A stretch of DNA of 26,756 bases, taken from the NCBI GenBank assembly GCA_027339205.1, contig DAHWOV010000076.1, positions 1 through 26,756 on the forward strand. Reading direction: 5' to 3'. Each line of letters begins with the position of its first letter. Within the stretch, counting starts at the first letter, position 1. Below are positions 8,320-15,673 of the stretch, piece after piece. The notes below the pieces were generated by a model, which saw nothing but the letters and a program-made list of their open reading frames with translations, was not told the origin of the DNA and ran no database searches. This stretch comes from JAJYVT01 sp027339205 (GTDB lineage: Bacteria > Actinomycetota > Acidimicrobiia > Acidimicrobiales > RAAP-2). A program made the translations under genes and the position numbers.

Positions 8320-9708
8320 ATGAGCACGACGGTGCACGACGCGCCCTCGGTCGTCGCCGCCCTCCGCGCGACGTTCGACGCAGGGCTGACGAGACCCCTC
8401 AGCTGGAGGAGGCAGCAGCTTCTCGCCTTGAAGCGGATGCTCGCTGACGGCGAGGACGAGCTCCTCGCGGCCATGCGTGCAGACCTCGGAAAGCCGGCTG
8501 TCGAGGCGCGGCTCACGGACCTCTCCTTCGTGGACGCCGAGATCGACGTCATGCTCCGTCACCTCGAGAGCTGGGCGCGCCCCGAGCGCGCGGGGGTCCC
8601 GCTCGCGCAGCAGCCGGGCCGCGCGACGATCATCCGCGAGCCCCTCGGCGTCGCGCTCGTGGTGGCCCCCTGGAACTACCCGGTGCAGCTCCTGTTGGTC
8701 CCCATGGCCGCGGCGCTCGCCGCCGGCAACTGCGTGGTGGGCAAGCCCTCGGAGATCGCAGCGGCGACGTCCGCGGCGATCGCGCGGCTGGTGCCACGCC
8801 ACCTCGACGACCGGGCGGTCTCGATCATAGAAGGCGGTCCCGACGAGACCCGGGCCTTGCTCGAGCAGCGCTTCGACACGATCTTCTACACGGGCAACGG
8901 CAGGGTTGGCCGGATCGTGATGGAGGCAGCAGCCAAGCACCTCACGCCGGTGACCCTCGAGCTCGGCGGCAAGAGCCCGGTGCTCGTCGGCGCCGACGCG
9001 GACCTCGACGTCGCCGCCCGGCGGATCGCGTGGGGGAAGTTCCTCAATGCGGGGCAGACCTGCGTCGCCCCCGACTACGTCCTCGTCGACGAGCGCGTGG
9101 AGCCCGCGCTCGTGGACGCCCTGCGCCGCACGATCGGCACCTTCTACGGGAGCGACCCGCAAAGGAGCGGCGACTACGCGCGCATCGTGAGCGACCGCCA
9201 CTTCGAGCGGCTCACCGGCCTCCTCGCCGCGACCTCCGGCACGGTCGTGCTCGGCGGCGAGCACGACAAGACCGAGCGCTACCTCGCGCCGACGGTCGTG
9301 ACCGGCGTCTCGGGGGACGACCCGCTCATGGACGACGAGATCTTCGGTCCGATCCTCCCGGTCCTGCGCGTCGCCGGCATGGAGGAGGCGGTGAAGTTCG
9401 TGTCGTCTCGCCCCAAGCCCCTCGCGCTCTACGTCTTCTCCTCGTCCAATGACACCGTCGACCTGGTGGTCTCGAGGACGTCGTCGGGAAGCGTCGGCGT
9501 GAACCTGACCCTCCAGCAGGTCGCGGTCCCCCAGCTGCCGTTCGGCGGCGTCGGCCAGAGCGGGATGGGCGCGTACCACGGCCGGCAGGGCTTCGAGACC
9601 TTCAGCCACCGGCGTGCGGTCCTGGCGAAGCCGACCCGGGTCGATCCCCCGGTGCAGTACCCCCCCTACACGAAGCTGAAGGGCTGGCTCCTCAAGAAGA
9701 TGCTCTGA
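8320..9708 (+). CDS. Aldehyde dehydrogenase, class 3 (ALDH3) type
   Basis: A 462-residue NAD(P)-dependent aldehyde dehydrogenase. The short length and the start, lacking the extra N-terminal arm of ALDH1/2, fit class 3, which includes fatty aldehyde dehydrogenases. Visible motifs are APWNYP, the general-base glutamate E214 in LELGGKSP, the catalytic cysteine C248 in NAGQTCVAPDYVL, and PFGGVGQSGMG near the C-terminus. The tail YTKLKGWLLKKML is basic and amphipathic and could touch membranes, as the C-termini of some class 3 enzymes do; that is inference. AAGGTGGG precedes the ATG by a few bases. It forms a likely operon with the upstream SDR. No in-frame ACA threonine codon occurs in this gene, in contrast to the envelope genes nearby. 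Confidence 0.93.
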   Translation: MSTTVHDAPSVVAALRATFDAGLTRPLSWRRQQLLALKRMLADGEDELLAAMRADLGKPAVEARLTDLSFVDAEIDVMLRHLESWARPERAGVPLAQQPGRATIIREPLGVALVVAPWNYPVQLLLVPMAAALAAGNCVVGKPSEIAAATSAAIARLVPRHLDDRAVSIIEGGPDETRALLEQRFDTIFYTGNGRVGRIVMEAAAKHLTPVTLELGGKSPVLVGADADLDVAARRIAWGKFLNAGQTCVAPDYVLVDERVEPALVDALRRTIGTFYGSDPQRSGDYARIVSDRHFERLTGLLAATSGTVVLGGEHDKTERYLAPTVVTGVSGDDPLMDDEIFGPILPVLRVAGMEEAVKFVSSRPKPLALYVFSSSNDTVDLVVSRTSSGSVGVNLTLQQVAVPQLPFGGVGQSGMGAYHGRQGFETFSHRRAVLAKPTRVDPPVQYPPYTKLKGWLLKKML

Positions 9709-9712
9709 GCCG

Positions 9713-9768
9713 CCTCACACCGGCGCTGGGCCTCACACCGGCGCTGGGCCTCACGCCGGTGCGCTGAG
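9713..9768. repeat. 18-bp tandem repeat between convergent genes
   Basis: Two perfect copies of cctcacaccggcgctggg (9713-9730, 9731-9748) and a diverged third copy fill the 62-bp gap between the convergent aldehyde dehydrogenase and GNAT genes. The repeat runs into the GNAT stop codon. Its units can pair only weakly with each other, so a terminator role is not clear. Confidence 0.85.
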
Positions 9769-9770
9769 CC

Positions 9771-10406
9771 TCACCGGCCCCCAGCTCGCCAGGACGCGGC
9801 GTCGACGACCCACACCTGGTGACGGCCAGTCTCCGAGGGCGCCTGCACGGCCACCTCGTCGACGCGCTCGAGGCGGTAGCCGAGACGCCGGGGCACCCCG
9901 GCGCTCGCCAGGTTCGCCTCGTCGCAGTGGATCTCGACCCGCTCCACGCCGGGCAGCCCGAAGGCCGCCGTCGTGAGCGCCCGCGCCGACGCCGTGGCAT
10001 ACCCACGGCGCACCCGGTCCTCGCTGACCCAGTAGCCGATCTCGAGCCCCCCGGGCCCGATGCGGCGGTGGAGCCCCGCGCAGCCCACCATCTCGCCGCT
10101 CGCCTCCTCGCGGAGCCAGTAGCCGAAGCCCTCGCCCCGCTCCCATTCCTCGATGCTGGCGCGCACGTACCCGCTGTGCGCGTCGGCTCCCGGCGGGGCC
10201 TGCGCCCAGGGCATCCAGGGGCGGAGATGCTCGAGGTTCTTGGCGACCAGCCGGCTGAGGACGGGTCCCTCGTCACCCTGGAAGGCCCGCAGGGTCACAG
10301 AGCCTGCGGCGAGCTCTCGCGGGGGCGACCCATTGCTCGCAGCCCCAGTGCTCGCAGCCCCAGTGCTCGCCGCTCTGCTGCTCGCCACCCCGCTGCTCGC
10401 GGTCAT
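9771..10406 (-). CDS. GNAT-family N-acetyltransferase, RimJ/RimL-like
   Basis: Encodes about 211 residues from the ATG at 10406; a TTG three codons upstream is also in frame. The core runs from SVTLRAFQGDEGPVL through NLEHLRPWMPWA, GYWLREEASGEMVGCAGLH, LEIGYWVSEDRVRRGYATASARALTTAAF, to NLASAGVPRRLGYRLE. This is the pattern of acetyl-CoA-dependent transferases acting on protein N-termini or small amines; RRGYATASA is the CoA pyrophosphate-binding loop. The first 30 or so residues are a low-complexity tract from a 15-bp tandem repeat, so the true start may lie further in, for example at the GTG of GSVTLRAF. It follows the L,D-transpeptidase gene by 46 bp on the same strand and may be co-transcribed. 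The substrate is unknown. Confidence 0.85.
   Translation of the reverse strand: MTASSGVASSRAASTGAASTGAASNGSPPRELAAGSVTLRAFQGDEGPVLSRLVAKNLEHLRPWMPWAQAPPGADAHSGYVRASIEEWERGEGFGYWLREEASGEMVGCAGLHRRIGPGGLEIGYWVSEDRVRRGYATASARALTTAAFGLPGVERVEIHCDEANLASAGVPRRLGYRLERVDEVAVQAPSETGRHQVWVVDAASWRAGGR
10335..10400. repeat. 15-bp tandem repeat at the 5' end of the GNAT gene
   Basis: Two perfect copies of gctcgcagccccagt (10335-10349, 10350-10364) are followed by two diverged ones and a partial fifth (gctcgcgg), reaching almost to the ATG at 10406. If translated, it encodes a five-residue repeat such as ASTGA. Confidence 0.85.
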
Positions 10407-10452
10407 CCTGCGCAAGATCCGCGTGCGCGGTGGCGCCCGGCGGCGCCCTCGC

Positions 10453-11658
10453 TCACGAGGTGGGGCCCTGGACCGTGACCAGCGTCCCGATCGGGGTGTA
10501 GGGCCAGAGCGCCCCTGCTGTGCTGATCTGCATCTCCACGCATCCGTTGCTCTGCGGCCATCCGTAGGTCGCCCGTGGAAACCCGTGCAGCGCGTCGCCC
10601 CCGTTGAAGTAGCTCGCCCACGGCACGTGGGGGTCTGTGTAGGTGGTGCCTGTCACGTCGGTGCCCTTCATGTCCGAGAAGGGGACGTGCTCGAAGACCT
10701 GGAACGTGCCGTCCTGGGTGTTCGCCCCCGGCACCCCGGTGTTCACCAGGATGTGCTGGAACTTGAGGGTCCCGTCGACCCACGCTGTGAGGTGCTCCGG
10801 CAGCACCTTTGTGACGAGCACGTAGGTGACCGGCTCGGTGTTGGGCTTCTGGACCATCACGTCGTGCAGCAAGGCGGTCCAGACCTCGGGGCCGGGGATG
10901 CCGTCGACCGGCAGGCCGTTCTCTGTCTCGAACATCATCACGGCCCCTTTGGTGATGGGGCCCATTGTGCCGGGCACCCACTGGCTCGTGAGCTGGGAGG
11001 GAAGGCCCGCCCAGCGCCACGTGAATGTGCCCGGCTGCGGTGTGGCCAACGCGCTCGGGGGGGTCGCCGAGGCCGCGTAGGCCACGGGGAGGTAGCCCAG
11101 CTCGGCAAGGAGCTGCTGGAGGCGGAGCACGCTGCCGTTCGCGATCGTGAATGTGACCGTCCGGGTCGCGCCGAGCCGGGTGCCCGCGGCGCTCTCCATG
11201 CCGCCGGAACCCCCCGGGATCGTGAGCGTGTACTTCTCGAAGGGCACGAACGGTGCTGCGGGGGTGAAGACCAAGGTGTCCTTGGACGCCGCGTGCCAGG
11301 TCCCCGACACCGCGGGCGACACGGTCGGCGTCGGCCCACCCTTGGCGACGGGCGCGTCGAAGGAGACGGTGAGCTGCGCGTTGGGCGCGATGCCGGAAGC
11401 GCCCGAGGTCGGTGTCGTCGACGAGATCCGGAACGGCGTGCGGTGGTGCTTCACGGACGTGGTGGCACTACCGTTCCCCCCGCCCGAGCCGGTGCCGGTG
11501 CTGCACGAGCTCCCGGAGCAGGTAAGAGCGCTCTGGGTGGTCCGGGTGGCGGCGAACGCGACACCGCCGGCTGCGACGAGCGCGACCGCGACGGCCGCTG
11601 CCCAAGGGGACAGCCAACGCCGCCCGTGTCGTGTGCTCCGGTCCCGGAGTGCCTGCAC
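10453..11658 (-). CDS. Membrane-anchored L,D-transpeptidase (YkuD) with Ig-like and peptidoglycan-binding domains
   Basis: A 401-residue envelope enzyme starting at a GTG (11658) with GGGAG five bases upstream. A basic start (RDRSTRHGRRW) and a hydrophobic helix at about 18-41 anchor it outside the membrane. Next come a Ser/Gly linker (about 45-70), an SbsA/Big_5-like Ig domain (ISSTTPTSGASGIAPNAQL to about 170), a peptidoglycan-binding_1-like domain (VLRLQQLLAELGYLP ... GLPVDGIPGPEVWTALL), and a YkuD domain from about 275. The active site is H358 (HGFPRATYGW) and C373 in QSNGCVEM. The usual SHGC(I/V)R is SNGCVE here, so the His and Arg neighbours of the nucleophile are replaced. L,D-transpeptidases make 3-3 peptidoglycan cross-links; this one likely acts in wall remodelling. 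At least ten Thr codons are ACA. Confidence 0.93.
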   Translation of the reverse strand: MQALRDRSTRHGRRWLSPWAAAVAVALVAAGGVAFAATRTTQSALTCSGSSCSTGTGSGGGNGSATTSVKHHRTPFRISSTTPTSGASGIAPNAQLTVSFDAPVAKGGPTPTVSPAVSGTWHAASKDTLVFTPAAPFVPFEKYTLTIPGGSGGMESAAGTRLGATRTVTFTIANGSVLRLQQLLAELGYLPVAYAASATPPSALATPQPGTFTWRWAGLPSQLTSQWVPGTMGPITKGAVMMFETENGLPVDGIPGPEVWTALLHDVMVQKPNTEPVTYVLVTKVLPEHLTAWVDGTLKFQHILVNTGVPGANTQDGTFQVFEHVPFSDMKGTDVTGTTYTDPHVPWASYFNGGDALHGFPRATYGWPQSNGCVEMQISTAGALWPYTPIGTLVTVQGPTS

Positions 11659-11987
11659 GACTGCTCCCGTCGCTCCGCGCGGTCACGTTCCACCGCGCTC
11701 CCGAGGAGCGGCGTCAGGAGGCGGGTGACCCCGGACGCCAAGCGCCCGGCATCCCGTCGCCCCGCCAACACGTCTTTGCTCCCGCCCAGGAGGCACGGCC
11801 GGCACCGCCCTCGCGTCGACGGTGCCTACCGCGACCTTAGCCAGCGGTTGCGCCGTCGCGGTCGCGGGGTGCCGGCACAACATGCGCTCGGCTCCGTGCG
11901 CTCGGGCACATGCGCTCGGTCACATGCGCTCGGGCACGGTCACATGCGCTCGGGCACATGCGCTCGGGCACATGCGCTCGGTCACGG
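11659..11987. other. Intergenic region between argS and the L,D-transpeptidase gene
   Basis: This 329-bp spacer lies downstream of argS and upstream of the transpeptidase, both on the minus strand. Its argS-proximal third is a 14-bp tandem repeat array, annotated separately. On the minus strand TAAGGT (complement of 11834-11839) fits the loose actinobacterial -10 pattern TAnnnT, but no good -35 is spaced to it. I see no gene here. Confidence 0.5.
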
Positions 11988-12000
11988 TCACATGCGCTCG
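11881..12000. repeat. 14-bp tandem repeat array overlapping the argS stop codon
   Basis: The motif tgcgctcgg recurs eight times, mostly with a 14-bp period (catgcgctcgggca), with an extra cggtca inserted in two places. The copy nearest argS is the end of the gene itself: on the minus strand GAGCGCATGTGA encodes Glu-Arg-Met-stop. The array therefore looks like expansion of the argS 3' end into the non-coding side. Confidence 0.9.
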
Positions 12001-13772
12001 GGCGCCTCCATGCCGAGCAGCCCGAGCCCCTCGGCGAGCACCCGCGCGGTCGTCTGCGCGAGCGCGAGACGGCTCTTTCTCGTGGGGGCGTCGGGTGCCC
12101 GGAGCACGGGGCAGCGCTCGTAGAAGACCGTGAAGGTCGTCGCGAGGTGGAACAGGTAGGCGCACAGCTTCGACGGGGACGACTCGTCGGCGGCGGCTCG
12201 GATGGCGCTGCCGTACCCGAGCAGCGAGATGCCGAGGGCGCGCTCTTCGGGCTCTTCGAGTGCGATCGCCCCAGGGTCCGCGTCGCCCTCCCCCGCGCCC
12301 GCCAGCCCCGCGTCGCTCTTCCCCGCGCCCGGCGGCCCCGCCTCGTCGCCCGCGCGGCGGAAGATCGAGCGGATGCGCGCGTGGGCGTACTGGAGGTACG
12401 GGCCGGTGTCGCCTTCGAAGCTGAGCATGCGGTCCCAGTCGAAGACGTAGTCGCGCACCCGGTCGGTCGAAAGATCTGCGTACTTCACCGCGCCGATCCC
12501 GAGCGCACGCGCCACCGCCTCGCGCTCTGCGGGGCCGACGGCCGTGTCCCGGCCGCGCTCGGCCATCGCGTCGGCCGCCCGTGCGACCGCCTCGTCGAGC
12601 AGGTCGACGAGCTTCACCGAGGTGCCGGCCCGGGTGCGGAGCATCTTGTGGTCGGTGCCGAGGACGCTGCCGAAGGCGACGTGCTCGGCACGCACGCCGG
12701 CGGGGAGCCAGCCGGCAATCCTCGCCACCGCGAAGCACATCTGGAGGTGCTGGGACTGCGGCGCGCCGACCACGTAGAGGAGCCGGGCCGCACCCAGCGT
12801 GTCGACGCGGTCGCGGATGCACGCGAGGTCGGTCGCGGCGTAGCCGAAGCCGCCGTCGGACTTCTGGACGATCAGCGGGAGCGGGTCGCCCTCTCGGTTG
12901 GTGAAGCCGGGAGGGAAGACGCACAGCGCCCCCCCGTCCCTCACCAAGAGCCCCGCAGCGTCGAGGTCCGCCACGACATCCGGCAGCATCGCGTTGTAGT
13001 AGCTCTCTCCCTTCACGTCGTCGTCGGTGAGGAGCACCCCGAGCTTGGCGTAGACCTCGTCGAAGTACGCGATGCTGTGCTCGACGAGCACCCTCCACAT
13101 CCTGAGGGTCTCCACGTCGCCGTGCTGGAGCAGCACCACCCGCCGGCGGCTCCGCTCCTTGAAGTCCTCGTCCCCCTCGAACGACGCCCGGGCTGCCTGG
13201 TAGAAGTCCGTCAGGTCGCCGACGGTGAGCTCGGCGACCGCCTTCTCCTCGCCGACGTCGAGGAGGTGCTCGATGAGCATGCCGAAGGGCGTGCCCCAGT
13301 CGCCGATGTGGTTTTCCCGAACCACGTCGTGGCCGAGGTGCGCCAGCACCCTGCAGAGGGCGTCACCGATCACGGTGGACCGCAGGTGGCCGACGTGCAT
13401 CTCCTTGGCGACATTGGGGTGGGAGTATGTGACGACCACCCGGTCCCCGGCGGCGGCGGGCTCCACGCCGAGCCTTGGGTCGGCCGCGAGCTCACGCACG
13501 CGGGCTTCCACGTAGCGCGTGGAGAGGAAGAGGTTCAAGAAGCCCGGCCCGCTGACCTCCACCCGCTCGCAGACGTCGTCGAGCTGGGCGGCAGCCGCGA
13601 TCGCGGCGGCGAGGTCGCGGGGGTCACGTCCAAGCTGCTTGGCGAGTGCGAGCGCGCCGTTCGCCTGGAAGTCCGCTCTCTCCGAGGGGCGGAGCACCGG
13701 GTCCGCGCCGGGCGCCAGCGTGTCGAACGCGGCCCGGAGGCGTCCTGCGAGCAGCGCGGCGACATCTGGCAT
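11988..13772 (-). CDS. argS: Arginyl-tRNA synthetase
   Basis: A 594-residue class I aminoacyl-tRNA synthetase that charges tRNA-Arg in the cytosol. The start is the ATG at 13772 (MPDVAALLAGRLR), giving the normal family length, although the frame stays open much further upstream. The N-terminal additional domain (ERADFQANGALALAKQLG) is followed by HPNVAKEMHVGHLRS with the HIGH-type motif H126-V-G-H129, then NHIGDWGTPFGML, then the KMSK-equivalent K376-M-L-R-T-R. The C-terminal anticodon-binding domain ends in the typical LLGMEAPERM. After HARIRSIFRRAG there is a Gly/Ala/Asp-rich insert of about 28 residues encoded by a short tandem repeat. It lies between two wall-enzyme genes, with 179-bp and 329-bp gaps, so it probably has its own promoter. 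Confidence 0.96.
   Translation of the reverse strand: MPDVAALLAGRLRAAFDTLAPGADPVLRPSERADFQANGALALAKQLGRDPRDLAAAIAAAAQLDDVCERVEVSGPGFLNLFLSTRYVEARVRELAADPRLGVEPAAAGDRVVVTYSHPNVAKEMHVGHLRSTVIGDALCRVLAHLGHDVVRENHIGDWGTPFGMLIEHLLDVGEEKAVAELTVGDLTDFYQAARASFEGDEDFKERSRRRVVLLQHGDVETLRMWRVLVEHSIAYFDEVYAKLGVLLTDDDVKGESYYNAMLPDVVADLDAAGLLVRDGGALCVFPPGFTNREGDPLPLIVQKSDGGFGYAATDLACIRDRVDTLGAARLLYVVGAPQSQHLQMCFAVARIAGWLPAGVRAEHVAFGSVLGTDHKMLRTRAGTSVKLVDLLDEAVARAADAMAERGRDTAVGPAEREAVARALGIGAVKYADLSTDRVRDYVFDWDRMLSFEGDTGPYLQYAHARIRSIFRRAGDEAGPPGAGKSDAGLAGAGEGDADPGAIALEEPEERALGISLLGYGSAIRAAADESSPSKLCAYLFHLATTFTVFYERCPVLRAPDAPTRKSRLALAQTTARVLAEGLGLLGMEAPERM
12289..12348. repeat. Imperfect ~30-bp duplication inside argS
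   Basis: Two diverged copies of a ccccgcgcccg-ccagccccgc pattern sit side by side and encode the Gly/Ala-rich insert (GPPGAGKSDAGLAGAGEGD) in the C-terminal part of ArgRS. The frame is kept. It lies in a region where the family tolerates length variation. Confidence 0.6.
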
Positions 13773-13867
13773 GGCCCATCTTCGCGCCGATCGCGCGCCG
13801 CCTCGCCAAGGGCGCGCGCCGCCGGGGAGGGCCCAGGAGCCCCGGCGGCGACCGAAGCGGGGGCGAG

Positions 13868-13943
13868 GGCTCCGCAGTCCGGTTGGGGCTCCGGAGTCCG
13901 GTTGGGGCTCCGCAGTCCGGTCGGGGCTCCGGAGTCCGGTTGG
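13868..13943. repeat. 19-bp tandem repeat, four copies, between the CHAP gene and argS
   Basis: Copies at 13868-13886, 13887-13905, 13906-13924 and 13925-13943 follow ggctccgcagtccggttgg. Copies alternate between ctccgcag and the palindrome ctccggag, so there is also a 38-bp higher-order unit. The array fills most of the 179-bp gap downstream of the CHAP stop and upstream of argS. It may affect termination or the argS promoter; neither is proven. Confidence 0.88.
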
Positions 13944-13951
13944 GGCTGCGT

Positions 13952-15502
13952 CTAGGGCTGTGCGAGCGCGAAGACCGGGAAGTTGGCCGACGCTGTCGCG
14001 TCCGAGGGGAGGAATGGCCCGTTCACCACGACGGCGAGGTGGCCTGTCACCCCGGGGCCGGCGTCGCCTTCGATCGTCACCACCGCGCCGTCGGGCCACA
14101 CCTGGGCCACGACCCCGACGTGCACGGCGGTCGACGCAGTCTGGGGCCCCGTCCCGTAGAGCACCGCGTCCCCGGCCAGCGCGTGCGCGCTCGGCGGCAG
14201 CACCCGGCCGTGTGTCGCAGCCCAGGAGTAGATGTCGCCCACGAACGCGTACGAGGGGATCGGGATCCCGCCCTGCTGCCAAGCCCACGTGAGGAACAGC
14301 GCGCACCACGGCTCGCACTGCCCGTAGGGGCTGCAGAAGTAGCCGCTGTCGGGGTCGGGCTGGATCTGGGAGGCGGCTGCGGCGACGATCTTCGGGTACC
14401 CGCCCGCCGGTGTCGGGTCGGCGAAGGTGTAGTCGAACCCGTCGGGCTCGAGCAGCGCGTACCCGCCCCCGTCCGGCGTGGGCACGATCGCCTTGAAGGG
14501 CGAGGCCGTGGGGCTCCCCGAAGGCGCCCCGAAGGACTTGGCCGTGCCGAAGGGGAAGACCGCCCCGTTCCACTCGAGCAGCCAGTAGCCGGTCCCGTGC
14601 GGTGTCGCCGCCATCCCCGAGATGCCCGACTGCAGGTCCTTGGCCCCGAGCGAGCCGTAGAACGCCGCGTCGCCGAAGGTGAAGACGCCCCCGTCGGCGG
14701 CGACGAGCCAGTAGCCGTGGCCGTCGGGGGTGGCCGCCATGCCGACGATCGGCTGGGCGAGGTGCTTGCCGCCCATCGAGCCGTAGAAGGCCGCGTCGCC
14801 GAAGGTGAAGACGCCTCCGTCCAGCGCGACGAGCCAGTAGCCGTGGCCGTCGGGGGTGGCCGCCATGCCGACGATCGGCGCGTACAGGTGCAGCTCGGCT
14901 GCGGAGCCAAAGTAGGGGGCGCCGTCGACCGCCGCGACCTCGCCGTCGGCAGCGGCGACCCAGTAACCGCCCGACGTCGGCGGGCCTGTCGGGGAGCCCG
15001 ATGTCGAGCCGCCCGGTGTGGAGGAGCCCGGCGACGAGCCCGGTGTCGAGGCGCCCGGTGTGGAGGAGCCCGGCGTCGAGCCGCCCGGTGTGGAGGAGCT
15101 CGGCGACGAGCCCGGTGTCGAGGCGCTTGCCCCACCCGAGCCGGCGGCGCCGGCTGTGCCCGGCACCGCGACCATCGCGACCGCTGGCGCGCCGAGCGTC
15201 AAGGGGTCCGGCACAGCCTGTGCCGCGTCGCCGTACTCGTAGATCCCGCCGCCTGGATAGATCCGGAAGGACCTGGCGGCGCGTGCACGCATGGCACGGC
15301 TCGGCAGCCGGGGCGCTGTCGGCGCGCCGGGCTTCGAGGCGGCGTCGGTCGCCGCGGGCCGACCCACGGCGTGTTGCGTCCGGGGAGCAGCACCTGCAGG
15401 CCCCACGCCGGCAAGCCCCGCGCCGGCGAGCCCCCCCGAGACGAGCACGCAGGACAGCGCCGTCGCAAGGACCGATGCGGCACCAGACCCCCTTCGCCCC
15501 AC
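13952..15502 (-). CDS. Secreted CHAP-type peptidoglycan hydrolase with GYWLVAADGG repeats
   Basis: A 516-residue exported protein. I chose the GTG at 15502 because it gives a compact signal peptide (GRRGSGAASVLATALSCVLV ... GPAGAAPRTQ) and avoids overlap with acnA; the frame is open further upstream. Residues about 130-170 are a Pro/Gly/Ser/Thr tract of STPGS-like pentapeptides. Residues about 178-360 hold four to five copies of a roughly 38-residue unit (IVGMAATPDGHGYWLVA, DGGVFTFGDAAFYGS), probably a beta-propeller or wall-binding module common in Acidimicrobiia-like actinobacteria. The C-terminal domain has the CHAP pattern: C400 in CEPWCALFLTWAW, H461 in VHVGVVAQV and E478 in VTIEGD, a Cys-His-Glu catalytic set for amidase or endopeptidase cleavage. 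It is divergent from acnA. Thr ACA codons are frequent. Confidence 0.86.
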   Translation of the reverse strand: MGRRGSGAASVLATALSCVLVSGGLAGAGLAGVGPAGAAPRTQHAVGRPAATDAASKPGAPTAPRLPSRAMRARAARSFRIYPGGGIYEYGDAAQAVPDPLTLGAPAVAMVAVPGTAGAAGSGGASASTPGSSPSSSTPGGSTPGSSTPGASTPGSSPGSSTPGGSTSGSPTGPPTSGGYWVAAADGEVAAVDGAPYFGSAAELHLYAPIVGMAATPDGHGYWLVALDGGVFTFGDAAFYGSMGGKHLAQPIVGMAATPDGHGYWLVAADGGVFTFGDAAFYGSLGAKDLQSGISGMAATPHGTGYWLLEWNGAVFPFGTAKSFGAPSGSPTASPFKAIVPTPDGGGYALLEPDGFDYTFADPTPAGGYPKIVAAAASQIQPDPDSGYFCSPYGQCEPWCALFLTWAWQQGGIPIPSYAFVGDIYSWAATHGRVLPPSAHALAGDAVLYGTGPQTASTAVHVGVVAQVWPDGAVVTIEGDAGPGVTGHLAVVVNGPFLPSDATASANFPVFALAQP

Positions 15503-15673
15503 GGCACCATCATCCCAACCAGCGCGTGCCGATGCACGTGTCCCCGAGGATTCCCTCGCCACCAGGACGGACGGCGCGAGCTCGGGGAGCTGCACCCCTC
15601 GTAGCAAGGCGGCACCCCCGCAGCAAGGCATCCGCCCCGCACGCCGGGATCGCCGCAGCGGCAGAATGACCGC
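15503..15673. other. Divergent promoter region between the CHAP gene and acnA
   Basis: This 171-bp spacer must contain start signals for both genes if the chosen starts are right. It holds a short near-repeat, gtagcaaggcggcacccccgcagcaaggc. No clear -35/-10 pair stands out on either strand. Confidence 0.4.

Noticed and set aside
11881..12000. The 14-bp array (and the 19-bp array at 13868-13943) as a CRISPR
   Set aside because: The repeats are directly adjacent with no unique spacers, are too short, and no cas genes are near.
10153..12123. A 656-codon plus-strand open frame
   Set aside because: It lies opposite the L,D-transpeptidase and GNAT genes and shows no recognisable domain; its His/Arg/Gly-rich composition is that of a shadow.
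13773..14573. Upstream extension of the argS frame to about 861 residues
   Set aside because: The family is about 550-600 residues and MPDVAALLAGRLR at 13772 is a normal N-terminus. The extension overlaps the CHAP gene in another frame.
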